Made by a program: the position numbers and the translations under genes. 64,000 bases of DNA from Thermaurantimonas sp046299575 (GTDB lineage Bacteria > Bacteroidota > Bacteroidia > Flavobacteriales > Schleiferiaceae), in the NCBI RefSeq assembly GCF_046299575.1, contig NZ_JBKBHX010000007.1, positions 1-64,000 of the forward strand. The letters are read 5' to 3'. Shown here piece by piece: positions 24,546 through 33,514 of the stretch. Position 1 is the first letter of the stretch. Each line of letters begins with the position of its first letter. Below the pieces are notes generated by a model, which was given only the letters and a program-made list of their open reading frames with translations, was not told the DNA's origin and made no database searches.

Positions 24546-25436
24546 CGAAATTCCATATCGAATACCCACTAAAAAATTTAATCTCGATAAACTCCAAGGA
24601 TTAGAAGACAAGTCTAACGTTTCTACTGTTCCATTCATATCTCTTTTAACAGAAAACAATGCAGCCGAGATAAAATTTATACCTCCATCGAGATACAAAT
24701 TTTCAGTTAATTTGTATTGTCCTAATACTCTAAGTGAATAGTGCAAATCATTGCCATTATATGTGGTAGGTGGAAAGAAGATGTCGAGATCGGAGAAATA
24801 TTTGTATCTGAATTGCCCAAGAGCAAGCCCAAATGACATGAGCGATTTTTCGTTAAAAATTGTATTATACGTAATCCCAACATTATAAGAAAACATCGAT
24901 TGATTTGACCGAAATGTATGCTCTGATGGATTTCCGGGATTTCCTGGGTTCAGAAATTGATATGTTCTATTTACACTGTTTGAAAAGCTTTGAAACTGTG
25001 CATACATTCCAAATGCTTCAGAAAACATATAAGATACTTCTAAATCATACGTAAATCCATATCGCTCTCTATTTTGAAAATCTTTGTATTGAGGTGATGC
25101 ATTGGGATCAATTTGATACGACATTCTACCCATACCAGCCCTTACAGATAATAAGAAATTGTTGTAATTCAGGTTTTTGGGTTTTGAATCGATCGAAAGT
25201 ATTGGCTTTTTATAATAATTCTTGTCTATTTTTTTGATTTGATTTTTGGGTAAGAGTGTATATTTTAGTTCCCCATCTTCAAGCATTTGAAAATAAACAA
25301 AGTCCTTGTCTTTTACTGGTAAAATTTTGCACTCAATTCTCTGATTTTTCTTAGTAATTATTCTGTCTTGTCCAAATAAAATCGCTGGAAGCAGAATAAG
25401 AAGAGATAGAAATGGAAAAATCTGGAATTTTTTCAT
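24540..25436 (-). CDS. Outer-membrane beta-barrel protein
   Basis: 298 residues. A signal peptide (FPFLSLLILLPAILFGQ) ends near residue 22. Residues 23-70 form a small N-terminal region (ITKKNQRIECKILPVKDKDFVYFQ) like the SH3-like start found before some barrels in this phylum. From about residue 85 the sequence shows paired amphipathic strands (FLLSVRAGMGRMSYQI, FTYDLEVSYMFSEAFGMYAQF, MFSYNVGITYN) up to a final FLVGIRYGISL. It is translationally coupled by a 4-nt ATGA overlap to the upstream lipoprotein gene. The function is unknown. Confidence 0.78.
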   Translation of the reverse strand: MKKFQIFPFLSLLILLPAILFGQDRIITKKNQRIECKILPVKDKDFVYFQMLEDGELKYTLLPKNQIKKIDKNYYKKPILSIDSKPKNLNYNNFLLSVRAGMGRMSYQIDPNASPQYKDFQNRERYGFTYDLEVSYMFSEAFGMYAQFQSFSNSVNRTYQFLNPGNPGNPSEHTFRSNQSMFSYNVGITYNTIFNEKSLMSFGLALGQFRYKYFSDLDIFFPPTTYNGNDLHYSLRVLGQYKLTENLYLDGGINFISAALFSVKRDMNGTVETLDLSSNPWSLSRLNFLVGIRYGISL

Positions 25437-26161
25437 CTTTTCATTTTATTAATCAGGTCAATAGCTACTTCTGGCTGAAGTGTGACAAACTGAACTTGCG
25501 GTAACATGAATCCTGATGGAATTTCGTTACAGAAGATGAAGTAATCATATCCTGGTTCTACATTCAGTACCAATTGTGTTTTTGACTCTGTTTTTGCCCA
25601 AATTATCAAAGGTTCTTTATTTTTCGTCTTGTACTCTACAATTTCACCTCCTTTTATTAATCCAAGATTATCATCATTTACATAGATAGAATAATTTGTT
25701 GCAAATGTTGGTTTAATAAATACTACTCTTGCAATATCATATTTATTTTTAATCCCTCCGTTTACTCTAAATTTTTTTAATTGTGAAACCAAATGTTCTT
25801 CTACATTGTATACATAGCCTGTAATGTCTCCACAGCTATTTGTAGCCAGATTGATATTCCCCGAAATTTTGTCAAGTACAATCACATTACCGCCAAATTT
25901 CCTTGCTTCTAAAGTAGCTGCAGTAAGCCGTTCTACCCATCCACATGGTACATTGTGATAATCCGATTTTCTTATTGTGATCGTGCCTACTTCTGTTCGC
26001 TGATTTGGAAGTAGGTCCGCATTATTCAAAATGACAACATCTTCATAAAAATCTAGAACAGGCATCTTCCTCACTACACGAACTTCAGCTCCTTTGTAAG
26101 TGGCACAAGAAGATGCAAATACAAGAAAGAAGGGAACAATAAATTTATTTATATGAGCCAT
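25433..26161 (-). CDS. Lipoprotein of unknown function
   Basis: 242 residues. The signal peptide ends in a lipobox with Cys19 (VFASSCATYK). A domain at about 35-125 (VGTITIRKSDYHN, CGWVERLTAATLEARKFGGNVIVLDKI) resembles the small Rcs/YbjQ-like fold found in other envelope lipoproteins, though this is a weak impression. A second domain from about 150 looks beta-rich (FATNYSIYVNDDNLGLIKGGE). It probably acts with the outer-membrane barrel encoded directly downstream, whose start overlaps its stop. Confidence 0.72.
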   Translation of the reverse strand: MAHINKFIVPFFLVFASSCATYKGAEVRVVRKMPVLDFYEDVVILNNADLLPNQRTEVGTITIRKSDYHNVPCGWVERLTAATLEARKFGGNVIVLDKISGNINLATNSCGDITGYVYNVEEHLVSQLKKFRVNGGIKNKYDIARVVFIKPTFATNYSIYVNDDNLGLIKGGEIVEYKTKNKEPLIIWAKTESKTQLVLNVEPGYDYFIFCNEIPSGFMLPQVQFVTLQPEVAIDLINKMKR

Positions 26162-26193
26162 TTGAAAGTTTAAACTTTACAGTGCAGAAAAGC

Positions 26194-26314
<121 letters not shown>

Positions 26315-26396
26315 GGGAGCAAAATTAAAGTGGTTTGTTTTTTGAACAAGTTTTTTCGTATATTTATTTTCCTAAATTAAAAATTGATTAAGAAAA

Positions 26397-27908
26397 ATGC
26401 ATTTCTTACGTAATGTTTTGATAATTAAATTGTTATCATCATTGAGTTTTGCTGGTAATTTGGAGCTTAAGTTTGCCTACTATCACTTTTACCATCCAGA
26501 AACAAAAATTTATACCGAAACCCACTTCAATGTGAACGGAAAATCGGTAAAAACTGTAAAAAATGCTGCTGGAAAATTCACAGGCTCGGTCCTAATCACC
26601 ATGACATATTATCATGACGAAAAAATTATTCAAGGTGAAAAAATTCGGATATCATTGCCTGAAACCAATGATACATCTTACTTCAACAGAGGTTTTACAG
26701 CAAAATCGCAATTCAGACTGCCGGCTGGCAGGAATATTTTAAAGCTTGATATCCTCGACGAGAACAATCCTTCTGAAAATTATCACTTCGAAATTCCAAT
26801 TGAAGTGCCTGATCCAAAAGCATTTAAGGCCTCAGATGTGATTTTGATCGCTGGTATGCCCGAGAGTGAAAATCGAGCGTTTTCAAAGAAAGATTTTATC
26901 CCTTACATATCTGCTAATACGTACTTGTATGACAAAAATGTAAACGAATTGCTTTTTTACATTGAGTTTTATGATCTTCAATCACTTGATGAAAAAGAAT
27001 TACCGTTTTTTGTAAATTATTTTCTCGAATCACAGTCGTCCCCTATTTCGTTGGAGAAGTTTGCAGGTAGAATAAAAATCCGTAACGAAGGTGTACATCC
27101 TATTCTGGGAAGGCTCAACATTACAGAATTGCCGTCTGGCGTTTATAACCTTGTAATCGAGTCAATTAACCGTAAAAACGAAATTTACGAGCGAAAAAAG
27201 GTAAGGATTGAGAGAATTTCTGATTATCAGCCAGTTTCTATTTCGATCGATATGTTAGAAAACTTTAGTCTCGACAATTCAATTATTCCAGTAGAAATTT
27301 TGAAAGACAGTATTTCTGATTTTTTGCTGTATATGCTTCCTATAGCTACCTATAGTGAACAGAAAACCATTGACAGACTACTGTCAGAAAACAACAAAGA
27401 CTTAATGATGAAATACTTTAATTCTTTCTGGATCAGCAAACAAAAATCTGGAATAACATGGGAAGATTATTACAGCAGAGTTAATACTGCAAATAAACTC
27501 TACGGCACCCGGCTGCTAAAAGGCTATAGGACTGACCGTGGAAGAGTGTACTGCTTATACGGTGCTCCTACAATAGTAGAAAGCAGAAAACACGAGCCAA
27601 ACACCTATCCTTACGAAATTTGGCAATACGATCGATTAATTCCATGGAACGGAACAAATGCGCAGACAGATCGAATTTTCATCTTTGCTGATCGAGAGAT
27701 TAATACAGGCACCTATCGGCTCATTCACAGCACTGCTGCCGGAGAAACTTTCAACGAACGCTGGCAATATTTGCTCATGGAGCGCGATATGTGGACGCCT
27801 AATGTAGACGATGTAGAACTGCCAGCTCAAGCCGGTGATTGGGGTACGCGATTTAACAACAGCATTATAATCAACTCCTCTAAATTTGGACGCTATAACC
27901 GCTGGTAA
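26397..27908 (+). CDS. GWxTD domain protein, secreted
   Basis: 503 residues. A short signal peptide (LLSSLSFAG) precedes two beta-rich domains. The C-terminal GWxTD domain spans about 335-470: FWISKQKSGITWEDYYSRVNTAN, followed by KGYRTDRGRVYCLYGAP near 373-389, where the family name motif reads GYRTD. YEIWQYDR and IFIFAD follow. The function of GWxTD proteins is unknown. An acyltransferase gene follows 15 nt later on the same strand, so the two probably form an operon. Confidence 0.87.
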   Translation: MHFLRNVLIIKLLSSLSFAGNLELKFAYYHFYHPETKIYTETHFNVNGKSVKTVKNAAGKFTGSVLITMTYYHDEKIIQGEKIRISLPETNDTSYFNRGFTAKSQFRLPAGRNILKLDILDENNPSENYHFEIPIEVPDPKAFKASDVILIAGMPESENRAFSKKDFIPYISANTYLYDKNVNELLFYIEFYDLQSLDEKELPFFVNYFLESQSSPISLEKFAGRIKIRNEGVHPILGRLNITELPSGVYNLVIESINRKNEIYERKKVRIERISDYQPVSISIDMLENFSLDNSIIPVEILKDSISDFLLYMLPIATYSEQKTIDRLLSENNKDLMMKYFNSFWISKQKSGITWEDYYSRVNTANKLYGTRLLKGYRTDRGRVYCLYGAPTIVESRKHEPNTYPYEIWQYDRLIPWNGTNAQTDRIFIFADREINTGTYRLIHSTAAGETFNERWQYLLMERDMWTPNVDDVELPAQAGDWGTRFNNSIIINSSKFGRYNRW

Positions 27909-27923
27909 ACCGTCACAAGATTA

Positions 27924-28775
27924 ATGTCTTTTTTAATAAAAATAATTTCAAAGTTGCCGTTAAATATGTTGTACAACCTCGGCAACTTTTTTTATTTGTT
28001 ATCCCTTGTTTCGGGATATCGCTCTAAGGTGATTTTAAAAAATTTAAAAATCGCTTTTCCTAATCTTAATGAAGAGGAAAGAGAGAAATTAAAGAGAAAA
28101 TTTTACAAATACTTCTTTGAGCTCATCGCTGAGAATATTAAAGATTTTGATCCTAGTTGGAAAGACCACAAAAAACACGTTTTTATTGAAAATGCTGAAA
28201 TGGTAAAAAATCTAACAAATAAGAACAAAAAGGTGATTCTTATGCTTGGCCATCATGGAAATTTTGAATGGCTTAGTGTAATTCCTGAATTACTTCAAGA
28301 AAATGTGTATGCTGTATACAATGAGATAAATAATAAAAGCATCGAAAAACTCATCCTGCAAAAAAGAGCTAAATACAACCTTGGCCTTTTTCCAATGAAA
28401 GAAACATATAAATTCATCGAATCAAATAGAGATCATAGAGCGGTTTACGGTTTCATTGCTGATCAAAGTCCACACGAAGGCCGCATACATCATCGCTCAA
28501 AATTTTTTGTAGAAAATACTCCTACGCATGTAGGAGCTGAGAAGATTGCAAAGATGTACGGTATGGCTTTAGTGTACTTAGAATGTGTACGTTTGAGCAG
28601 GGGAAGATATGTTTTCAAACCAGTTTTAATAACCGAAAATCCGCAAGAATTTCCAGATTATCAACTCACTGATTTATACAATCAACTCCTTGAAAAAAGC
28701 ATCAGAGAGCAGCCAGAAATTTATCTATGGACTCATAAGCGCTGGAAACATTTGCGACCAGGAGTATATCAATAA
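27924..28775 (+). CDS. Lipid A type lysophospholipid acyltransferase (LpxL/HtrB family)
   Basis: Transfers a fatty acyl chain to a lipid A precursor or related lipid at the inner membrane. 283 residues. An N-terminal hydrophobic anchor (MLYNLGNFFYLLSLV) is followed by RSKVILKNLKIAFPNLNEEER, a common start in the family. The catalytic H-x4-E/D motif appears as GHHGNFEW near residue 108, and ADQSPHEG near 183 is the second acyl-acceptor motif. lpxK at 61296 works in the same pathway. The 3' end overlaps the convergent Mpo1-like gene by 7 nt. Confidence 0.9.
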   Translation: MSFLIKIISKLPLNMLYNLGNFFYLLSLVSGYRSKVILKNLKIAFPNLNEEEREKLKRKFYKYFFELIAENIKDFDPSWKDHKKHVFIENAEMVKNLTNKNKKVILMLGHHGNFEWLSVIPELLQENVYAVYNEINNKSIEKLILQKRAKYNLGLFPMKETYKFIESNRDHRAVYGFIADQSPHEGRIHHRSKFFVENTPTHVGAEKIAKMYGMALVYLECVRLSRGRYVFKPVLITENPQEFPDYQLTDLYNQLLEKSIREQPEIYLWTHKRWKHLRPGVYQ

Positions 28776-29224
28776 GAGATTCCCCATTTTTTATACAAAA
28801 AATGCATAAGCCAGGCCGGGCCTATTAATAAAAATTGTAAATCCTTAAAAAATGAAGGTTTCTTACCTTCTATTTTATGACCGATGAATTGTCCAATCCA
28901 CGCCAGAATAAAGATAGTAAGTGATATATATAAAATTGGTAAGCCTGCATCATCTAAATATTTATGAATCGATAAACAAAAGAGGGTAAAAAGTACTATT
29001 CCAACAAAAAGATTGAGAGATAAACGCAGATAAAAAATTAAGCTGATGAGAATTAAAATATAACTCCAATTAAACCAAGGTATAGTATCAGGAACTGGAA
29101 TTGCATAAAACAACCCCAAAATGCTCCAAAAAATTAGGGGAACACATATCCAATGGATGGTTTTGTTGGTTGGATTTTGATGGCTTTGTCCGTATTCGTC
29201 AAACCACTGATCAGCTGTTTTCAT
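28769..29224 (-). CDS. Mpo1-like (DUF962) membrane protein
   Basis: 151 residues with four membrane helices (about 27-45, 51-70, 72-91, 97-118). The yeast family member Mpo1 is an Fe(II)-dependent dioxygenase that shortens 2-hydroxy fatty acids by one carbon. Family histidines are visible: SHQNPTNKTIHWICVP near residues 15-30 and FIGHKIEGKKPSFFKD near 112-127, followed by LIGPAW. Lipid alpha-oxidation is therefore possible, but activity in bacteria is inferred. It lies between the acyltransferase gene (convergent) and lysS. Confidence 0.83.
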   Translation of the reverse strand: MKTADQWFDEYGQSHQNPTNKTIHWICVPLIFWSILGLFYAIPVPDTIPWFNWSYILILISLIFYLRLSLNLFVGIVLFTLFCLSIHKYLDDAGLPILYISLTIFILAWIGQFIGHKIEGKKPSFFKDLQFLLIGPAWLMHFLYKKWGISY

Positions 29225-29254
29225 AGTCTTTTAAGTTTTATTAACTTTTGACAA

Positions 29255-29288
29255 AAATAAAAAACCGGCCAATCATGAGACCGGTTTT
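29255..29288 (-). terminator. Terminator of lysS
   Basis: On the minus strand AAAACCGG (29288-29281) and CCGGTTTT (29268-29261) form an 8-bp stem with a 12-nt loop, followed by T-rich sequence. It lies 32 nt after the lysS stop codon. Confidence 0.8.
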
Positions 29289-29320
29289 CAAAATTTCAGC
29301 AGACTCTTAATGTAAGTCAC

Positions 29321-31042
29321 TTATTTATACCATGCTTCTACTTCAGCCAATTGAAGAGCGGGTATGTCGAGTTTCTTTTTCTTTCTCAAACCGTTGAGTT
29401 GCTGATGTACTTGAGTAGGTTTTAGTGATCTCAAGGTTGAAATGTTTCCAAAAGCTTCTTTTGCAAGCGGAATCCAAGCTTCGGGTACACCTATTTCTGT
29501 CCAATTTTCATCTTTCGGAGCTGCAGTGATTTGCTCTGGCTTCATTTGCGGAAAGAAAATAACCTCCTGTATGCTGGCTTGATTAGTGAGCATCATTGTA
29601 AGTCGATCGATGCCGATACCGAGCCCGGCTGTTGGAGGCATGCCAAATTCAAGGGCTCGAAGAAAATCATGGTCTATAAACATTGCCTCGTCATCACCGC
29701 GTTGGCTGAGTTTAAATTGCTCTTCGAACCGCTCGCGCTGGTCAATGGGGTCATTTAGCTCTGAATAGGCATTGGCTATTTCTTTTCCGTTTATAATCAG
29801 TTCAAAGCGTTCTGTAAGCTCCGGATTGTCTCTGTGTTTCTTGCACAGAGGCGACATTTCAACGGGGTAATCGATAATAAAGGTAGGCTGAACAAAGTGG
29901 TGCTCGCATTTTTCGCCAAACAGGGCATCAATCAGCTTACCTTTTCCCATCTCAGGGGTTACTTCAATGCCCAGTTGGATGCACACCCCTCTAAGTTGCT
30001 CTTCATCCATACCTGAGATATCGAATCCAGTATATTGCTTTATGGCATCGTACATGCGCACGCGCGGATAGGGAGCTTTAAAATCAACGGATTTATCACC
30101 TACTTGTACTTGTGTATTGCCGTTATTCACTGATTTAGCCACATGTTCAAGCAGATTTTCAGTGAATCGCATCATCCAATGGTAGTCTTTATAGGCCACA
30201 TAAATTTCCATGCCCGTAAATTCGGGATTGTGTGTGCGGTCCATTCCTTCGTTTCGGAAGTTTTTTGCGAATTCATACACACCTTCGAAACCACCGACAA
30301 TGAGTCTTTTTAAATACAATTCGTTGGCTATCCGCAGGTATAGTGGAATATCGAGAGCATTGTGATGCGTTACAAAGGGGCGAGCGGCAGCTCCTCCGGG
30401 AATTGGTTGAAGAATGGGTGTTTCAACTTCCAGGTAGCCAAAGGAGTTGAAGTATTCGCGCATGGATTGTATAATGCGTGTGCGCTTTAAAAAAATTTCT
30501 TTTACGTGTGGATTTACAACCAAATCCACATAGCGCTGCCTATACCGTTGCTCGGGGTCGTTAAAAGCGTCGTGCACATTTCCATCGGCATCGACCTTTA
30601 CAATAGGCAACGGACGAAGTGCTTTGCTAAGAAAGGTGAATTCATTTACATAAATCGAAATTTCGCCCATCTGGGTGCGAAAGACATGACCTTTAACACC
30701 GATAAAATCTCCAATGTCAGTAAGCTTTTTAATTACTTCATTGTAGAGCGTTTTATCTTCTGACGGGCAAATTTCGTCTCGATTGAAATAGACTTGAATT
30801 TTTCCGGTGGAGTCTTTTAGGTCTGCAAATGCAGCCTTACCCATGATACGCTTGCTCATTACTCGGCCGGCAAGCGAAACCTGAGCAAATTTTTCAGGTT
30901 TCTGATCGTCAAAGTTGGCTAAAATTTCAGCCGCAGTGTGCGTAACCGGATATTCATTAGCGGGATAGGGATTTATTCCCAGTTCTCTTAATTTCTGTAA
31001 AGCTTCTCTTCGTTGAATTTCTTGCTCAGATAAAACGCTCAT
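29321..31042 (-). CDS. lysS: Lysyl-tRNA synthetase, class II
   Basis: Charges tRNA-Lys. 573 residues: an OB-fold anticodon-binding domain (about 50-170) followed by the class II catalytic core. Motif 2 reads FRNEGMDRTHNPEFT near 262-276 and motif 3 GLGIGIDRLTMML near 477-489. After the core comes an extra tail of about 75 residues (WTEIGVPEAWIPLAKEAFG, then a Lys-rich helix) that E. coli LysS lacks; similar tails are common in Bacteroidota enzymes. tRNA-Asp lies 130 nt upstream on the same strand. Confidence 0.97.
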   Translation of the reverse strand: MSVLSEQEIQRREALQKLRELGINPYPANEYPVTHTAAEILANFDDQKPEKFAQVSLAGRVMSKRIMGKAAFADLKDSTGKIQVYFNRDEICPSEDKTLYNEVIKKLTDIGDFIGVKGHVFRTQMGEISIYVNEFTFLSKALRPLPIVKVDADGNVHDAFNDPEQRYRQRYVDLVVNPHVKEIFLKRTRIIQSMREYFNSFGYLEVETPILQPIPGGAAARPFVTHHNALDIPLYLRIANELYLKRLIVGGFEGVYEFAKNFRNEGMDRTHNPEFTGMEIYVAYKDYHWMMRFTENLLEHVAKSVNNGNTQVQVGDKSVDFKAPYPRVRMYDAIKQYTGFDISGMDEEQLRGVCIQLGIEVTPEMGKGKLIDALFGEKCEHHFVQPTFIIDYPVEMSPLCKKHRDNPELTERFELIINGKEIANAYSELNDPIDQRERFEEQFKLSQRGDDEAMFIDHDFLRALEFGMPPTAGLGIGIDRLTMMLTNQASIQEVIFFPQMKPEQITAAPKDENWTEIGVPEAWIPLAKEAFGNISTLRSLKPTQVHQQLNGLRKKKKLDIPALQLAEVEAWYK

Positions 31043-31171
31043 TTGAACCGTGTTTTTGAAAAAACGGCTGCAAAAATAGGAAGTTTAATGAGGATAAAAT
31101 TTTTAGAATTTTGATCAAAACGTGGAAAGAGGAAGAAATATTGAAAAAAAAAGAAAACTAAAAAATAAAAG

Positions 31172-31245
31172 CGGTCCGGACGGGACTCGAACCCGCGATC
31201 TCCGCCGTGACAGGGCGGCATCCTAACCAACTGAACGACCGGACC
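31172..31245 (-). tRNA. tRNA-Asp (GUC anticodon)
   Basis: Minus-strand gene of 74 nt without an encoded CCA. The acceptor pairs GGTCCGG (from 31245) with CCGGACC. The anticodon stem CCGCC/GGCGG encloses CTGTCAC, giving GUC (31209-31211). The T-loop TTCGAGT is normal. Confidence 0.96.
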
Positions 31246-31427
31246 AGCTTGTGAAAGACCTTCTTGCTATAAGCGGATGCAAAGATATGTGCATATGTAA
31301 TTCTGCAAAAATATATCTTTCAAATGATGAAAAGTTTTAATCCTATGTTTCAATTACTTAAAAGTTGTCAGGTGGTATTTAACAAATTTTTTGCGCCAAT
31401 TCAGCGACTTTTTTTTCTTAAAACCAC

Positions 31428-32123
31428 CTAAAAAGATTTCAACCTTAAATGCGAAATTCCTGCTATAGCAGCTGTTTCTGTTCTTAGTCTCAGATTGCCT
31501 AAAGACACTGGAATACATCCATAAGTAATTGCCGCTTCAGTTTCTTCAGCTGTAAAATCTCCTTCAGGGCCAATAAATAAACTGTATTCCCCGGAAGTAA
31601 TAGGCCAGGCTGAAGGTGGTAGCCTGTCTTCTCCAAAACATGTGGCAATGAATTTTACTCCCAATGCAGATTGAAAAGCCTCTTCTGTATTTGTAATTAA
31701 TTTAATTTCAGGAAAATAACAGTTATGACTCTGCTTAGCGGCAGCTGTGGCTATTTTTTCGTATCGGTCGAGGTTGATGTTTTTTCGGGCTGTGCGGTGG
31801 CAAATGAGTAGACATATGGTGGTGCACCCCAGTTCAGTTGCTTTTTCTATCATCCACTCTGTGCGTTCGGTAGTACGTGTAGGCGATACATATAGGTGTA
31901 TGGTGGGCTCATTTTTGGGTTGGATTGTGGTAGAAAAAATTTCTACATCTACTTTTTTATTGCTTACCAGTGCGATTGTTCCTTCTCCTAATGTCCCTTT
32001 ACCGTCGGTCAATGCGATAGAATCGCCGACTTGCATCCGAAGTACGCGCGCTATGTGATGACTTTCGTCGGGCGATAGTGTAATAAGTCCTTCTTTAACT
32101 TCGTCAGCAACAAACAACTCCAT
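31428..32123 (-). CDS. rsmE: 16S rRNA (uracil-1498-N3)-methyltransferase
   Basis: Methylates U1498 of 16S rRNA, using S-adenosylmethionine. 231 residues. An N-terminal PUA-like domain (HIARVLRMQVGDSIALTDGKG near 23-43) is followed by a SPOUT methyltransferase fold. Its knot is visible in LFIGPEGDFTAEE near 178-190 and SLGNLRLRTETAAI near 205-218. The gene's ATG overlaps the rimK stop by one base (TGATG). It is the last gene of the tsaE to rsmE run. Confidence 0.95.
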   Translation of the reverse strand: MELFVADEVKEGLITLSPDESHHIARVLRMQVGDSIALTDGKGTLGEGTIALVSNKKVDVEIFSTTIQPKNEPTIHLYVSPTRTTERTEWMIEKATELGCTTICLLICHRTARKNINLDRYEKIATAAAKQSHNCYFPEIKLITNTEEAFQSALGVKFIATCFGEDRLPPSAWPITSGEYSLFIGPEGDFTAEETEAAITYGCIPVSLGNLRLRTETAAIAGISHLRLKSF

Positions 32124-33028
32124 CAGGCGCCGATTTTATCTGATTTGCCCGGTCTGTTTACTTGTTTTTCAATGAATTTAATAATTGCCGTCGCTACGTC
32201 TTTGCCTGAGTAGCGCTCCACGCCTTCAAGGCCGGGCGAGCTGTTCACTTCCATTACCAGAGGTCCGCGATTGCTCTGCAAAATATCGACGCCGGCAATG
32301 GAGAGTCCGAGACTTTTGGCAGCGAGTACGGCAATTTCTTTTTCCTCTTTGGTCAGTTTTACAGGCTCGCCAGTGCCTCCTCGGTGCAAATTGCTCCTGA
32401 AGTCTCCCTCTTTACCTACTCTGCGATAGGCGGCAATCACCTTGCCATTTACCACGATGGCGCGCACATCTTTCCCGGCGGCCTCAGCGATAAATTCTTG
32501 AACTAAAATATTGGCTTCCAGACCGTAAAAGGCTTCGATTACCGACTTTGCTGCTTTCTTTGTTTCGGCCAGTACTACCCCTAGTCCTTGTGTGCCTTCT
32601 AAGAGCTTTACGACCAAAGGCGGTCCACCTACTTGCTTAATGAGATGGTCGATATCACTCGGATATTTTGCAAAGGCTGTTCTGGGTATTGGTACGCCTT
32701 TAGAAGCCAATATTTGAAGAGCTCTCAATTTATCTCTGGAACGCACCAATGCCAGCGAACTGAGAGTAGTAAAAACTTTTTTCATCTCAAACTGCCGGAT
32801 GATGCTGCTGCCGTAAAAAGTGACAGATGAGCCTATGCGCGGGATGATGGCATCGACATCCGTAATTATGTGATCGCCATAATACACATCGAGGTTATTG
32901 GTTTCCATCACCACATAGCATTTGGTGTGGTTCATCACCTTTACATTGTGCCCGCGTGCCTGGGCAGTTTCTACTAATCTTCGGGTAGAATATAAAAATC
33001 TATTGGTGGAGAGAATGAGAATATTCAT
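32123..33028 (-). CDS. rimK: RimK family ATP-grasp ligase
   Basis: RimK enzymes add glutamate residues to a protein C-terminus, in E. coli to ribosomal protein S6, or act on other peptides and amino acids. 301 residues, matching E. coli RimK (300). The ATP-grasp features are present: VGGPPLVVKLLEGTQGLGV near 133-151, LVQEFIAEAAGKDVRAIVV near 174-192, and VMEVNSSPGLEG near 257-268 for metal binding. The RimB-like protease gene is immediately upstream, 14 nt away, so the modifier and its associated protease are probably co-expressed. Confidence 0.93.
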   Translation of the reverse strand: MNILILSTNRFLYSTRRLVETAQARGHNVKVMNHTKCYVVMETNNLDVYYGDHIITDVDAIIPRIGSSVTFYGSSIIRQFEMKKVFTTLSSLALVRSRDKLRALQILASKGVPIPRTAFAKYPSDIDHLIKQVGGPPLVVKLLEGTQGLGVVLAETKKAAKSVIEAFYGLEANILVQEFIAEAAGKDVRAIVVNGKVIAAYRRVGKEGDFRSNLHRGGTGEPVKLTKEEKEIAVLAAKSLGLSIAGVDILQSNRGPLVMEVNSSPGLEGVERYSGKDVATAIIKFIEKQVNRPGKSDKIGA

Positions 33029-33042
33029 GCTAAGAAATCAAT

Positions 33043-33510
33043 CTACTCACACAATGAATTAGCGATTTTTTGTCGGTACGATAGGTCTTTTAATCGAACA
33101 TCAACAATAAAACCTCTTCTTAAGAGTCTTCGACCCAGTAACACGGGATATTTCATCGCCTCTCTGTCTGCCAAGGTCATTTCTGTTTTGAATTTACGAC
33201 CGAAAAGTATGAGTATTGTTTTAATGGAAAACCTCTTTTCGATCTGTCCAAAGGAATTTTTTATGATTTTTTCTTTGAAGTCAAAGGAATAATAAACGCG
33301 GTCTTGGTAAGATGGATGCTCAGGGTCGAGCAGCATAAAAGAGACTGCCGGAAGGCCCTTTTTTTTGACCAACTTCACATTGTGGCAATGAATAGCTGAG
33401 GTAGCAGCACCTGTATCGATGCGGCATGCCAGGTTGTAAAGCTCAAATTCCGGGAGGTCGATATGATCCGAAGCTCCAATAAGTAATGGTACTATTTTTT
33501 TGTCTTTCAT
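33043..33510 (-). CDS. rimB: RimB-like retropepsin-fold peptidase (ATP-dependent zinc protease family)
   Basis: 155 residues. The family is a clan of aspartic-protease-fold proteins found near RimK genes; in Pseudomonas RimB acts with RimK to control glutamate tails on S6. The flap-site motif reads RIDTGAATSAIHC near residues 30-42, with DTGA at 32-35. A second conserved segment, MKYPVLLGRRLLRRGFIVDV (near 120-140), matches the RxxLxxxxLxDV-type end of the family. Neighbouring rimK supports the assignment. No RimA-like gene is nearby. Confidence 0.88.
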   Translation of the reverse strand: MKDKKIVPLLIGASDHIDLPEFELYNLACRIDTGAATSAIHCHNVKLVKKKGLPAVSFMLLDPEHPSYQDRVYYSFDFKEKIIKNSFGQIEKRFSIKTILILFGRKFKTEMTLADREAMKYPVLLGRRLLRRGFIVDVRLKDLSYRQKIANSLCE

Positions 33511-33514
33511 TGTA

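Noticed and set aside
31039..31230. 63-residue minus-strand frame
   Set aside because: It reads through most of tRNA-Asp, and its N-terminal residues are the tRNA translated.
31361..31430. AGGTGGT/ACCACCT stem as rsmE terminator
   Set aside because: The loop is over 40 nt and the right arm overlaps the rsmE stop codon, so it is not convincing.
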